In this document: positions 30,430-42,450 of the stretch, piece after piece
How positions within the stretch are numbered: the first letter of the stretch is position 1
How the letters are laid out: each line of letters starts with the position of its first letter
DNA from: Selaginella moellendorffii
Lineage: Eukaryota > Streptophyta > Lycopodiopsida > Selaginellales > Selaginellaceae
Assembly (NCBI RefSeq): GCF_000143415.4
Contig: NW_003314296.1
Span: 1,684,302-1,748,301 of the forward strand
DNA length: 64,000 bases
Reading direction: 5' to 3'
Program-made: the position numbers and the translations under genes
Notes under the pieces: model-generated
Database searches by the model: none
Seen by the model: the letters and a program-made list of their open reading frames with translations, nothing else
Told to the model about the DNA's origin: nothing

Positions 30430-31800
30430 TTAGGGTTCTAAGGCCCAGATGGTCGATGCGAGAAGCCGCAGGGATCTTTGCGTGTGGAGGGAGCATCGAT
30501 GGTCACCTCCCGCTCCCGGCGAGGTAGCGCTTCCAATATCGCTGGACGGCGCCTTTACGCTCCAGGAAGCGCCGCCGTATGGGCTTGGGAATCGGACTCT
30601 GGTCGACACGGCAGATCGATTTTTCCAGCCACACTGTCCAAGCCGTCGCTGCTATTGCTGTTCGTGGCTTGGGGATGGATCCGATTTGTACAAGCTGCTG
30701 GTTTGCGAATCAGGGGAAACACATATTATACTCTTTCGTTGTTTGCGTTTTCTCTTGGCTAGTCTTCGCTCTATTTTACGTCCTTGTTTTATCTAGTTAA
30801 GTACTATATTGCGGATAGGAGCTCCTACGATCACTACAGGAGGAGCGGAAACTTTTGCCCTTGATCAAGATCAAGCTTTGCCTTGACTCGGGTGATTCCA
30901 ACTAAGTTTATCTGCTGATCGAGGTGCTGGGACAGGAAAAAAGCTCCCACAATCACATATCTTTTGAAGGGATCGATCAAGTCCGTTAAGGTTGCAAAGG
31001 TGGTTGCTTGAGCCCCCAAGTTTCTGGGATGGGATGCCCCGAGAGATCTCGTTTTGAAGCTTCTCCGGAGCTAGAGCTGCTCGCGTGATGGAGTGCGTGG
31101 CTGGGAGGTCTCTGGGACGTGGATGAGTTTGCCCAGCCATGCAATTCCTTCTGAGGCTGCACGATCAAATTCCACCCTTCGTCGAATAGAAAGCTTCTGG
31201 AAGCAAGACGCTGCTCAACGCGTCTGTTGGACGAACGATACTTAACTCTATCCAAAGCTTTGCGGGGTGGTCACAACCAGAGACCTGAAGGTGGCAGAGC
31301 TCGCAAGCAACGTGATGAACGTGTTTTTATGGCTGGACGACGCCACAATGCTGGGGAGCTTCATACTCAATCTCAAGAGCCAGAAGCTCAAGGACTTTGT
31401 GGCGAAAGTTTTCCGGGATGGAGGCATCTGGTATCGATCAAAGGGAAGTGTGCTCTTTGCGACATAGCCCAGGAGAGGATCAACGAGCTCTCGAAGGTGC
31501 AGAAGCCGGATGCGCACAGGTGGTGTGGCAACGCTTCCGGGTCATCCCGAGGTGGAGGCGTTTCTCCGGGGTCCCCAAGAGACGTTCACAGGTCCCAGGC
31601 GCGAAGCTTTGCTAGCAGCTACTTCGATGGGAAGTTTAGGAGCGGCTTCAGTGCAAAGCATAGGCTTCCTTCTGATACTCGGAATGCGTATGCTGAGATG
31701 AGGAAGGTGTACACGAATGGACAGACGGAGCTGAGGCTCCTTCAGCAACGCATTTAAGAGGTGAAGATTGGCAAGAGGAAAGCTAGCGCACGCGCTAGCT
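30430..31800 (+). pseudogene. 2OG-Fe(II) oxygenase-like gene, broken copy 2
   Basis: A shortened relative of the copy at 25 kb. The first part (EVALPISLDGAFTLQEAPPY) survives at 30520-30610, but the HRD catalytic exon is deleted, so 30.78 kb jumps to sequence matching 26.1 kb. The C-terminal half extends further than in copy 1: VTTRDLKVAELASNVMNVFL (about 31270), LKSQKLKDFVAKVFRDGGIW, then in another frame VATLPGHPEVEAFLRGPQET, and a final RNAYAEMRKVYTNGQTELRL near 31690. Stops and frame changes separate these. Confidence 0.6.
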
Positions 31801-32045
31801 CATAAAAGAGTGTGTGGTCAAAACTGGCGAGGCCAACAAGGTAAAAGAAGAAAATCGTCAAGTTTACAGTGTTGGTAGCTCAATGTTGCAGCTTCACTGC
31901 AGCGAACATTCGTTGTATGAATGCTTCTTGCTTCTTAAATTTTGCATCACGGGTTTAGTCGTCACACGGACACATTCCGCGCCTCCTCCAATATAAATGA
32001 TCACATCTTCTTACCTACAAATCTCAAACACAAGTCATCAAGTTC

Positions 32046-33990
32046 ATGGCGCTCTCAATCTTCCTTTTAAGTTCAAGTGCCATCTCCATCGCTCAGGTGT
32101 ATATCATTTCTTATGTAGCGTAACTTCTAGTTTATAAGCCCTTGCGTTTGATTCTATTTCCAGGGACGAGATCAAGGAGACTCTCACATTGCGATAAATC
32201 GCTCCATCCAGATGCTGTTACTAACTCCTTCAGGACGTTTTAGGAAGGTAAAACTTCGATCACAAAAGAAAAGAGTATTCGTGTATGCCAGTGTCGAAGT
32301 TGCCAGAGATTCACTGGGTTTTAGCTACAGGCATGGATTCAGTGGCTTCCCGGCTAGAACAAGCTTTTAACTCTCTGGTAACGCTCATAGAAATTAAAAA
32401 TGTAAGTCAATCTCTCCTCACGCTGCAGGCCTCCCAAACGTGTTGTCCATTTTTCCCAACAAAATCCACACGGTCCACACCACATTGACCTCATGGGAGT
32501 TTCTCGGCCTCTATGGAAATGGACAGAAAACCTTGTATGGGGGTAGTGAAGCTACTGAATCATCATGGCTATGGAGAAAAGCAAAATTTGGCAAAGACAT
32601 TATCATCGGCGTTTTGGATTCAGGTATTTCCTTTTTCCATCATTTTCTTCTTTTTACTGGTCTTCTCCAGGAGTATGGCCAGAGTCGGAAAGGTTTTCCG
32701 ATCATGGCACGGGACCAATCCCCGAAAGATGGAAAGGAACTTGCGAAACTGGGGAGCAATTCCACTCTTCTCACTGCAACAAGTAAAAGCATGACTCACG
32801 TGAATCTAAATTTGTTCAACTTTTGATCTTTCAGGAAACTTATAGGTGTCAGATTCTTCTCTCGTGGCCTACACGATGGTCCTGAGGCTTATGCAAAAGC
32901 AAACCAAGAAGTTCTTTCTCCAAGAGATGTTGTCGGCCATGGAACTCACGTGGCTTCCACTGCGGGAGGCCGATTTGTGAGAAACACAAACTGGTTTGAC
33001 TACACGAAAGGCACTGCAAAAGGTGGAGCTCCAGACTCATGTCTCGCAATCTACAAGATATGCTGGAGAAACGTCACGGCCAGCACCATACGATGTGAAG
33101 ACTCTCACATTCTCAGCGCATTTGATATGGGAATCCACCATGGCGTGGATATCATTTCTGCATCTTTAGGTGATTCAGCTTCCTTGAATCTACGTCCATT
33201 GGAGCGTTCCATGCCATGCAGAAAGGCATTGTGGTGGTGGGAAATGTAACCCCCTGGATCATTACTGTTGGAGCGAGCACTCTTGATCGAGCCTACTTTG
33301 CAGATCTTTTCCTTGGCAACAATGTACGCAAGTACAGGGCATATAGTCTATTATACATCTCACTTTTTTGGATTCAGGGTTCTAGTTTTACGAGGCAAAG
33401 ATTGTCAAAACGGAGGTATCATCTTGCTGTGGGTGCCGATGTTGGCTTGCCAAGTTTCCAGCCAGGTAAAATAATTAATCTTAACTTTGAGTTCATTTGA
33501 AATTATTAATGATGCAGGCTAATGTGTATGAGCGGGTCTTTGGATCCCAAAGAAGTCCAGGGAAAGATTGTGGCATGCTTGAGAGGGCCGATGCATCCAC
33601 TTATGTGAAGTTTCTCAAGCTGGTGGAGCTGGGATTATCGTTTGCAACTCCACTGAATTCTTTCTTCAGTTCATGTTGATGAAAGAGTTGGACAAACCAT
33701 CTTTTTATATATCAAATCTACAAGGTAAAAGAGTTATTTTCTTCCTTTCTTTCCTTTCTTCCTTATTTTCTTTCTTTCTGTTTCTTAGCTTTGTGTCTGG
33801 CAGAGATCCTATAGCGGATATACAGCATCAGATAACTTTGAGAAACTGAAAACATGCTCCTTCCATGGCACCTTTTTCATCCTCTAGTCCCAACTCGGTT
33901 GATCCAGACATTCTTAAGTTTTGTCAATGTTTTATCATTTTAAATTTTTTTTTTTTTTTTTTTGGGGTATGTTCTTTCAGCCCAATTGAC
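32046..33990 (+). pseudogene. Subtilase S3, broken
   Basis: The start MALSIFLLSSSAISIAQ is intact, but a deletion in the propeptide joins GDSHIA to the equivalent of DKSLHPD and shifts the frame. The Asp block (IIIGVLDSG) and His block ([12 protein letters not shown]) remain. A deletion in the ASLGDSA segment puts the oxyanion-Asn region out of frame, and the Ser exon (PDITAPGV ... GTSMSCPH) is missing: after the exon near 33830-33900 a long T run leads into unrelated DNA. S3, S5 and S7 form one subfamily and share the tail at 34.0-34.3 kb. Confidence 0.85.
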
Positions 33991-34019
33991 AAGCATATAA
34001 CTTGTTCCATCTCACAGTG

Positions 34020-34330
34020 ATCCTAGTTTTCTTGAGTTTGTATGTGTGGTAAGAACCATCATGGCTCAGGTGGAGAATGCAAACAGCAGTAGCTTCTGCA
34101 ATTAGCTTCACCACTCTCACAAGCAAGAATCCTCCTCCTTGTCAAATATGGTCTTCCCACTGCTTCTGCCTGCAACAGCAGGGAGGGTTTTGCATGCCCC
34201 GAAGTGAACAGCTTTGTCAACGAATTTGATCCGTTCTACAGATGGTCTCCCTTGCCAGTGTCCTCACCACGGCAACTAGCATCGACATCTAGCTCGCCAA
34301 TTCCACCTACCAGCAAGCTAGTGCATGGAG
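34020..34330 (+). other. Unassigned tail module shared by S3, S5 and S7
   Basis: This stretch, with counterparts at 47640-47940 (minus) and 57310-57640 (plus), can be read as ILLLVKYGLPTASACNS, then FACPEVNSFVNEFDPFYRW. All three copies also carry frame breaks. It replaces the catalytic-Ser exon and the rest of the subtilase. The source gene is not recognised. A partial copy ends at about 52545, next to an ALDH fragment. Confidence 0.4.
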
Positions 34331-35890
34331 AGTGATCAGCACACAAAGCTTCGGATAGAGGTAGGTATCGTTCTTCCATCGGACGCGTTGAGCAGCGTCT
34401 TGCTTCCAGAGGTTGATGAGCAGCTTGCAAAGATCTCCCGTTCCAGCTTTCTACTCGGCGAAGGATGGAATTTGATCGTGCAGCCTCAGAGCGAAGAGCA
34501 TCTCAGTGATCGAGATTACGGCAGAAGAACACGAACTGGTCTAGCTCCGGAGAAGCTTCAAAACGAGATCTCTCGGGGCATCCCATCCCAGAAACTTGGG
34601 GGCTTGAGCAACCACCTTTGCAACCTTAACGGACTTGATCCCTTCAAAAGATATCTCGTGTAGTGATTGTGGGAGCTTCTTTCCTGTCCCAGCACCTCGA
34701 TCAGCCGATAAACTTAGTTGGAATCACCCGAGTCAAGGCAAAGCTTGATCAAGCGGCAAAAGTTTCCGTTCCTCCTGTAGTGATCGTAGGAGCTCCTATC
34801 CGCAATATAGTACTTAACTAGATATATGAGCCAAGCCGAGAAGTCCGAAGCTCCCTCCACTCCACCATGTCCAGAGCTCCTTCAAGTCCTGCCCCGGCAA
34901 ACGAGCTCGACGCTCTTGCGTTTCTGCCAAAACACCACTGCAGCACTGTAGTACCGGTACGTTTCCTAGGAGCTCCACCACCAGCCTGTCTTGACCTTTA
35001 AGTCCAGAGAAGCAAAGATTTGTCTCCGTGTACTTGTGCTCGAGACAAAAGACCAACTTCTCTGGCGATGAATTTGCATCCTGGATCTAAGGTGCGAGAG
35101 ATGACTTCACTCGTAGCACAGTCGCGGTACTAACGTCGCACAGAACTCTGTAGGATCTAACGTTCGTCTTGCGTACCAGGTTGAAATGCAGGCTCGTCTC
35201 ACTGGCTGGATTTCATGCTCGCAGTCGGCGAAGAAGGCGGTGTCCTTGAAGCCGGCGTCAAAGTGACGTTGCCATGCTGAACCATGAGAGCACCTCCCTG
35301 GCAACCATGCAGGGAGCTGGAGTATGAGAGTGGCAAACATGCCAGGCTCCTTCTTGATGTCTCGGTATAGCTTGAAGTGTCCATCTTGTGAAAGAACAAG
35401 ATCAGATTCGTTCTACCAAGTATAAAAAAGACCCACGCAAAGAGAAACTAGCTATGAAACACTGAAATCTAAACACGTAAGAAATCAAACAAGGACGTAA
35501 AATAGAGCGAAGACTAGCCAAGAGAAAACGCAAACAACGAAAGAGTACGAGGAAAGAGAGGAAATGGATAATATGTGTTTCCCACCTGATTCGTAAACCA
35601 GCAGCTTGCACAATCGGATCCATCCCCAAGCCACGAACAGCAATAGCAGCGACGGCTCGGACAGTGTGGTTGGAAAAATGCGACTTTGCCACCATCGATC
35701 TGCCAAGCTCTTCGCAATTCCCAAGCCCATGCCTGCTCGGCCGCTTCCTGGAGCGTAAAGGCGCCGTCCAGCGATATTGGAAGCGCTACCTCGCCGATTC
35801 CTTGCACACCATTGATGCTCCCTCGACACGCAAAGATCCCTGACCATCTGGGGCCGTAGAACCCTAAATTCTTTCTCCTTTCTCGGGAAA
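34330..35890 (-). pseudogene. 2OG-Fe(II) oxygenase-like gene, broken copy 3 (inverted)
   Basis: Inverted relative of the copy at 25 kb, lying downstream of S4 as copy 1 lies downstream of S1. It keeps EVALPISLDGAFTLQEA, the frame-shifted catalytic region (MFATLILQLPAWLPGRCSHG; FFADCEHEIQPV) and EHKYTETNLCFSGLKGQDRL. The shared frame shifts show the gene was already dead when the block was duplicated. The start of the catalytic exon has further changes (TSSYTETSRRS reading). Confidence 0.6.
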
Positions 35891-36389
35891 GCTTCCCGCG
35901 CAAGCCTCGCAATGTTCTCTTCGCTATTAATATCACGTGACCGAATATGCTTTTGTCGGTGATAATGGGTGTTAAAAGGGTGTATTTCAGATGGTAGAGG
36001 GATCGCTTTGCATGCGATAGGTAAAAGGATCAATATTGCCCCAAGATTATACTAATAATGATTAAGCTTAGAGCACTTGGCATCCATGGTCTGGAAATTG
36101 ATTGGCTTTTGCATGAGCCTCCGAGGCAAAAAGTCTACCAGAACACGAACATTGCTATGTTTCAAAATTTTATTCCAAAGATCTGCTTGGCTTGACTGCA
36201 ATGGGGCTTGTGACCGTATACTTTCCGTTGCTCCATATCAGCTTCCCGAAAACATCCTTATCAATGTTTGTCCTCCACTCTAAATATCTTTCGTCTCGCC
36301 CTTGTGCTTGAACCGCAGCACCGATGGATGAACCAACACCGACACACTCTCTGGTGCCTCGATAGTTGCCGTGTACTTCGTCGCATCAT

Positions 36390-38834
36390 CGTCCACGTTC
36401 GTCACTCGCCTGTGCATGACTTTGCTGCGGCACAAATGAGAGATATCCAATGTAGTCTTGCTCGTCGGTGTCGCATACTAGGCCAGGGTGTGCAGCAGCA
36501 TTTGGATTTACATGCCCTCCACCAAAATCAAAGGGTGATGCAGGAGCTCGTGATGAATTCTTGATTGGTTCTCCAAGATTATCGAATGAGTAACCTGTTT
36601 TGTTTTGAAGTGTCAGTAACAAACACAGATGTATCACTTAGTTACCTGTTGTAACTATGGCTGATTTGATTGCTGCTGGACTCCAGGCTGGACGATAGGA
36701 TTTTAGTAGGGCGACAATCCCAGTGACGTGAGGGCAAGACATGGAGGTTCCAGATGAAAATTGGTATGGTACTTCTGAGTTGTTGAATTGAGTGTATGCT
36801 GCTAGAATATTTACTCCTGGAGCTGTAATATCCGGCTGAAAGAACAAAAATCTTCAAAAACTACCAAAACAAATACACAGAAAACATTGACAAACCTTGA
36901 GAATGTCTGGATCAATGAAGTTGGGACCAGAGGATGAAAAAGGTGCCATGAAAGGAGCAGGCTTTTGATTTCTCAATGTTATCTGATGCTGTATATCCGC
37001 TATAGGATCTCTGCCAGACACAAAGGTAAAAAACCAGAAAGAAGAACGAAGATTTTACCTTGTAGATTTTATATATGAAAAGATGGCTTGTCCAACTTCT
37101 TCATCAACATGAACCGAAGGAAGAAATTCATCTGTAGGATTTTGATCGACTAGAGTGGAGTTGCAAAAGATAATCCCAGCTCCGCCAGCTCGAGAAACTT
37201 CGAATGATTGGAATGCTGGATGCATCGGCCCTCTCAAGCATGCCACAATCTTTCCCCGGACTTTCTTGGGCTCCAAAGACTGGCTCATACACAATTGCCT
37301 GCAGCATTAATATTTCTTTAACTCAAATCTATAGATTGATATTTTACCTGGTTGAAAAGTTGGAAGTTGGCACAGCAAGATGATACCACCGCTTTTTTAA
37401 TCTTTGCTCCGTCATACTTAAACCCCGAAATGATTTATTGTTGCCAAGGTAAAGGTCTCCAAAATAGGATCGATCAAGAGTGCTCGCTCCAACAGTGACG
37501 ACCCAAGGAGCTACATTTTTCACAGAGCCAGGGCCTTCTTCCCGCTCGTTTCCAGCGGAAGCCACCACCACAATGCCTTTCTGCATGGCATGGAACGCTC
37601 CAATGGACGTAGAATCAAGGAAGTAATCACCCGCTGAACGACCGAAAGATGCAGAAATGATATCCACGCCATCGTGGATTCCCATATCAAATGCGCTGAG
37701 AACGTGAGAATCCGGGCACCTTACACTGCCCTCCGTGATGTTTCTCCAGCATATCTTGTAGATTGCGAGACGTGAGTCCCTTTCGCATAGCCAAACCAGT
37801 TTGCGTTTCTCACAAATCGGCCTCCGGCAGTAGAAGCCACGTGAGTTCCATGGCCTTGAACATCTCTTGGGGAAAGAAGTTCTTGGTGTGCTTTTGCATA
37901 GACCTCGGGACCATCTTGCAGGCCGTGGGCCCTGAAAGATCAAAAGTTGAAAACATTTAAATTCACTTAGAGTGTTGTTTCTTACTTGTTGCAGTGAGAA
38001 GCGTAATTGCTCCCCAGTTTCGCAAGCCCCTTTCCATCTTTTGGGGATTGGTCCCATGCCATGATCCAAAAAGCTTTCCGACTCTGGCCATACTCCTGGG
38101 AAAACCAACATTAGTCCAAGCCCTCTGCCATGCTAGCAAAGTTGGCGGACCTTCTCCTGCCCACCATGAAAACAAGAAGATGAAAGAGAGAAATACCTGA
38201 ATCCAAAACACCAATGATAACGTCCTTGCCAAATTTTGATTTCTTCCATAACCACGATGATTCAATAGCGTCACTAGCACCAAACAAGGATTTCTCTCCA
38301 CTTCCATAGAGTCCCAGAAATTCCGATGAGTCTGTGGTGTGGACCGTGTGGAATTCATTGCGAAAGACGGACAAGACGTTTGGGAGGCCTGCAATATGGA
38401 TAAAGACTGACTTAGATTATGTATAATGTTTCTATGATGCGTTACCAGAGAGTTGAGCAGCTTGTTCTTCTGTTAAACGAGCCGAGAAGCCACTAAATCC
38501 ATGCCTATAGCTAAAACCCAGTGATTCTCTGGCAGCTTTGACACTGGAATACACGAATTTGGATGAATTCATAATTTTTTTCTTCTGGAGTTTTACCTTC
38601 CTAGAACATCCCCAAGGAGTGCGTGATGGGAGCTTGTAACAGCGTCTGGATGGAGGGATTTATCGACATTCCCCAAATAGACAATGTGAGTGTCTCCTTG
38701 ATCTCGTCCCTAGAAATAAAATCAAACCATGGGCTTTAAAAGATTGTTTCGCGCGAGATAAGAAAGGTAAAGACCTGAGAGATGGAGATGGCACTTAAAC
38801 TTAGAAGAAAGTATAAACAGATTGAGAGCGCCAT
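36390..38834 (-). pseudogene. Subtilase S4, broken, inverted
   Basis: Start ATG at 38834; the propeptide and Asp block (VIIGVLDSG) are intact. A 2-nt deletion in the GEQ(F)..SHCNK exon, loss of the KLIGARFFS segment, and a 22-nt deletion after GYAKG put the His block out of frame; reading resumes at [11 protein letters not shown]. The Asn segment reads ASAGNEREEGPGS, and the Ser exon is intact ([13 protein letters not shown]). In the last exon a deletion joins DEQDYIGYL to a later part, so the C-terminal domain is lost. Nearly identical, with the same lesions, to S6 on the opposite strand. Confidence 0.9.
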
Positions 38835-39777
38835 GAACTTGAAGAATTGTATTTGAGAATTGCAGGTAGAAGTTATGATTATTTATATTGGAAACTGCTG
38901 AATGTTTCATGTGACGTGCATCTCAGGCCGCCTTGTTTGATTCTACAATGAAATACGACTTATTCAGGAGAATTTGTCGATGTTAAATTATATCACAAGA
39001 ATTTAGCATCACTAGCTGACAGATTATAATAGTTCTTTCTCAGCTTGATTGATTTCCAAGGACAAGGAGGGAGTGTTCTTCATCCAGACGCTGTTAATAC
39101 TGGTTTGCATCACAGCAGGCATTCGAGAAAGATGGCTAGAATTTCTAAAATTAAGATTATTTTTATATTGTATATTCTTTTTTATTATTTTATATAAGGT
39201 TTCAACCAATGAAATTTTTCCTTCAGTTCACGTGAATGTACACAATGATGTTCTTTCATCCCCATGATGCACTCTAAGCATTCAATAGCTTAAAGTTCTT
39301 CCTTCAATTAACTCTGAAATAGCTTCAGTTTAACTCCATGAGAGGAGTCTTTGACTGTTTGTCTGCTAAAGCTGCAACTTTCAGTATAAGCCCAATTGCA
39401 CAGCATCTTTTTCGCAATGTTTCTTGCCATGGCAGGCAGACCAGACAAGGTGAAGCCCTAAACCATTCCGGGCGATGGCGCGGCTCCTGGAAAAGCTGGA
39501 TTTCTTCCACGATCATGCTGGCAGATTTTCTTGTAGCCCTAACAAGTTTTCTTCTTTGCATTTCATCTGACGAGATATAAACTTTCTTCTCGACCAAACC
39601 CCAAGAAAGAGGGGTTGGCCTCTTTCGTCACTTTGTCTTTGGGTGTCGCTTGTCAGTCCTTTTCACGAATCTTTTGGCAGCATTGATCCCGACGTCGTCA
39701 TATCATATCTAATCTCTTTGATATTCGCATCGGTGTATACTACTCGGGTTTGGATAGCAAGCAAAGCAAAAAAGATA
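38835..39777. repeat. S4 upstream module and ALDH upstream DNA (inverted copy)
   Basis: Reverse complement of the S1 and ALDH upstream DNA: AGTTCTTTCTCAGCTTGATT near 39030, then CATCCCCATGATGCACTCTA near 39255. The frame at 39325-39597 (minus), KKVYISSDEMQRRKLVRATR, matches 26590-26760 and is identical to 52790-53062 (plus). I cannot assign a function to that frame. Confidence 0.6.
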
Positions 39778-41740
39778 TGGGGAGCGATGCCAAGGATCTC
39801 GTCAAGCACACCAAGCTCTTCATCGGACACTGTCTCAGGTTGTAATCTTTGCTTTTCTTGTGTTTTTGCGGTGAGAGTGAAATGGTTTTGTGGATCTTTT
39901 GCAGGCAAGACGGTCCCCACTTTCAATCCCCAAACAAGTTCCCATCCTGAAAATTTCACATGATGCATGAAAATGGCATTTTGAGAGACGGCCGCAGCCG
40001 AGTCCAGGTCGGCATCCTCGCAGATTATAAACGGAGATTTGCCGCCAAGCTCTAGTGTGACTTTAAGTTGCTTCTCGCAGCACTCTCCATTATCATTCTT
40101 CCAATTTCAGTGGAACCAGTAAATGTCACCTCAGGAAAAAAAGAAGCTTTTCTTTTCAATTGCAAGATTTCCTACGCTCATATGCTTCGAAATCGCGGCT
40201 CCTGCAGTGGTACCATAACCAGGAATAACATTGAGGACTCCCGCGGGAATCCCTGCCTATATTCGTGAAGAAAAAATGACTTTTGTGTGCAAGTGTAGTG
40301 CAAGTTTTTCTCACCTCTTGAGAAAGACTGGCCAGGAGCAAAGGTGTCTGCTCGGCAACCTTGACAACGATCGTATTTCCACAAGTTAACGCAGACCCGA
40401 CTTTGTTGAGAAACATATGAGCCGGGAAGTTCCACGGAACAATCGCTCCAACCACACCAATTGGCTCCAAAAGGGTGTAGCACATCCGAGTAGAATCAGT
40501 TCGCAAGGTCTTTCCATTGAGCTTGTCAGCCCAGCCTGAGAAAAAAAAGCCACTCCACTGGTTCAGCAGTGTTTCGAAAGAACTCTTTATTGAAAATATG
40601 CTTGTAGTACCTGCATTGTATCGCAGAGAGGCAGCCGAAGCCGCAATTATCACCATGCTCAGATCGATCAACATTCCGTTGTTGAGGGTCTCAAGAGTTG
40701 CCAGTTCGTCGAGATGTTCCTCGATCACATCCGCGAACTTGTAAAGTATCCTTCCTCTTTCCTACCAAACGAGCATGAACAAAGACAAGAAGAAAGCAGG
40801 AAGAAGGAAAACTCACAGCAGCAGCAAGGCGTGGCCAGGGCCCGTGGTCAAATGCTTCGCGCGCGGCTCTCACGGCCAGATCCACATCCGCCGCGTCTCC
40901 CTCGGCGACTTGAGCAATACACTCCGAGTTGCTGAAATGATGACATGTTTTCAGGGACAAGTCTGTGTTGCTGCATCGCGAATCTTTGTTCACGAAAGTA
41001 TTCATGACGAGTTTATCAAGAGGTCTGTCAAGCTGGCAAGTGAACGTGTAATTGGAGATCCTTTCAAATCCGGAGTCCAAAATGGTCCCCAAGTAAGAAA
41101 ATATCCTCTCTTCATCTTTCGGATACTAGTCACGAGCTGTTTTATCAGATCAACCAGGAGCAGCTGGACAAAGTTAGTCGGGAAAAAAAGAAGGTGCCAG
41201 CCTTCTAGTGGGAGGCAAACGCATCGGCGAGAAAGGATTTTACATCCAGCCAACAATTTTTGGAGACGTCAAGGTTTGCTGTGTTAAAATTCTCTTACTC
41301 GTTTTTCAAAACATCCAGGACATTTGTGTAGCAATCCATGAAGATTGCCAACGAGGAAATCTTTGGTCCCGTGGTTTCAGTGCTCAAGTTCAAGTAAGAA
41401 AATTTTGTTTATGCCTTGGTTTATCTGATGGTAATAACTTCACTGAGTCAGGACTCTTGACGAAGCCGTGGAGCTTGCAAACAGCACACACTACGGTCTA
41501 GCAGCGGCGGTCTTCAGCAAGAACATTGACACAGTCAACCTTCTGACCAGGTCGATCAAATCGGGCGTTGTCTACGTGAATTCCTACCTGGGAGACGGAC
41601 CAGCAGTACCGTTTGGAGGCTACAAGATGAGTGGAATTGGTCGAGAGAATGGATACAAAGGCTTGCTTCCATATCTCTAGCACAAGTCCATTCTCATGCC
41701 TATGGAAAACTCTCCTTGGAATTGACTCTTTCGTTTTTCT
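39778..41740 (+). pseudogene. ALDH2-family copy with internal inversion
   Basis: Inverted duplicate of the intact ALDH at 18653-20657. Exon 1 ([16 protein letters not shown]) is on the plus strand but loses the DGRFVDA segment. After TTCAATCCC (39930) the sequence flips: 39931-40933 is in minus orientation and carries the middle exons ([32 protein letters not shown]). At 40934 plus orientation resumes with [15 protein letters not shown] (nucleophile Cys region) and runs to [16 protein letters not shown]. The terminal CAG codon is a TAG stop (LLPYL*). The middle exons also carry small deletions. It cannot encode an enzyme. Confidence 0.93.
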
Positions 41741-41799
41741 TGTTTCACTTGCGCTCTTTTACAAGATGTGCTTCTTCACCCAACAATCGGTCAAGGTAA

Positions 41800-42050
41800 G
41801 TTACTAGTTCAGGCTTCCTTGTTTCTTTTTTCTGATTCTCAATATGTGTTTTCCAGAGACAATGCATAGCTTTGATAACAGGAATTGGTTCCATGTCGTG
41901 TATAACGATAGGAACTTTGCAAGCTCAAACCGAAAAGGCACATGGGGATCTTTTTTGTCAAGTACAACAGGATCACTGCTTTTCACAACAAGTTCCTAAG
42001 CGTCAACAGTGACAGGAAGTAAGCCTCTTTTATTCTGGTTTACAGTGATC
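41800..42050 (+). other. Inverted copy of the unassigned LHCB2-ALDH fragment
   Basis: Carries FDNRNWFHVVYND on the plus strand, matching the minus-strand fragment at 18320-18523 with small deletions. It sits between the ALDH copy and the LHCB2 copy, as expected of an inverted segmental duplication. Confidence 0.5.
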
Positions 42051-42099
42051 TCGGAACAACATCTTTTCCTTTTTTGTTTGTCTTTGCAGATTTGAAGTG

Positions 42100-42450
42100 T
42101 CTAAGATCCGGTTACGCCCAGGTTGTTGACGGTGGGGGTTGTTAAGGTGGTATGCTTTCACCTTGAGCTCAGCAAAAGTATCGGGTCGTCAGCGAGTCCG
42201 AGCGGATCAGACGCACCTCCGGGGTAGATCTTGTCCAGTCCCTCGCCGAGCGGTCCACCTCTCGACAGCTCCCATGAGGATAACTTGGCAGGCCCAGATG
42301 GCAAGGATGCTCTGTCCGTGGACGAGGTTGGAATTTCCCAGGTAGTCGAGGCCACCTTCCTTGAAGATCTGCGAGCTGCCCTTGAACCACAAACTTGATG
42401 CTGTTCTTTTCGGGGGTGACGCAGCCGAGAGCTCTGAGCATGGCCCACGT
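42100..42450 (-). pseudogene. LHCB2 fragment, truncated and deleted
   Basis: Minus-strand remnant of LHCB2 exon 2. [17 protein letters not shown] lacks the ELLAKNG-equivalent codons and the GEAVW codons. [20 protein letters not shown] is still readable, [10 protein letters not shown] is cut, and a large deletion joins AELKVK to the final NNPTVNN ... GS stop near 42107. It is clearly dead and marks the outer end of the inverted duplication. Confidence 0.88.

Noticed and set aside
37344-38111. 255-codon frame in S4 as a working protease
   Set aside because: The middle of the frame is intron plus frame-shifted exon, the His block is out of frame, and the C-terminal domain is deleted.
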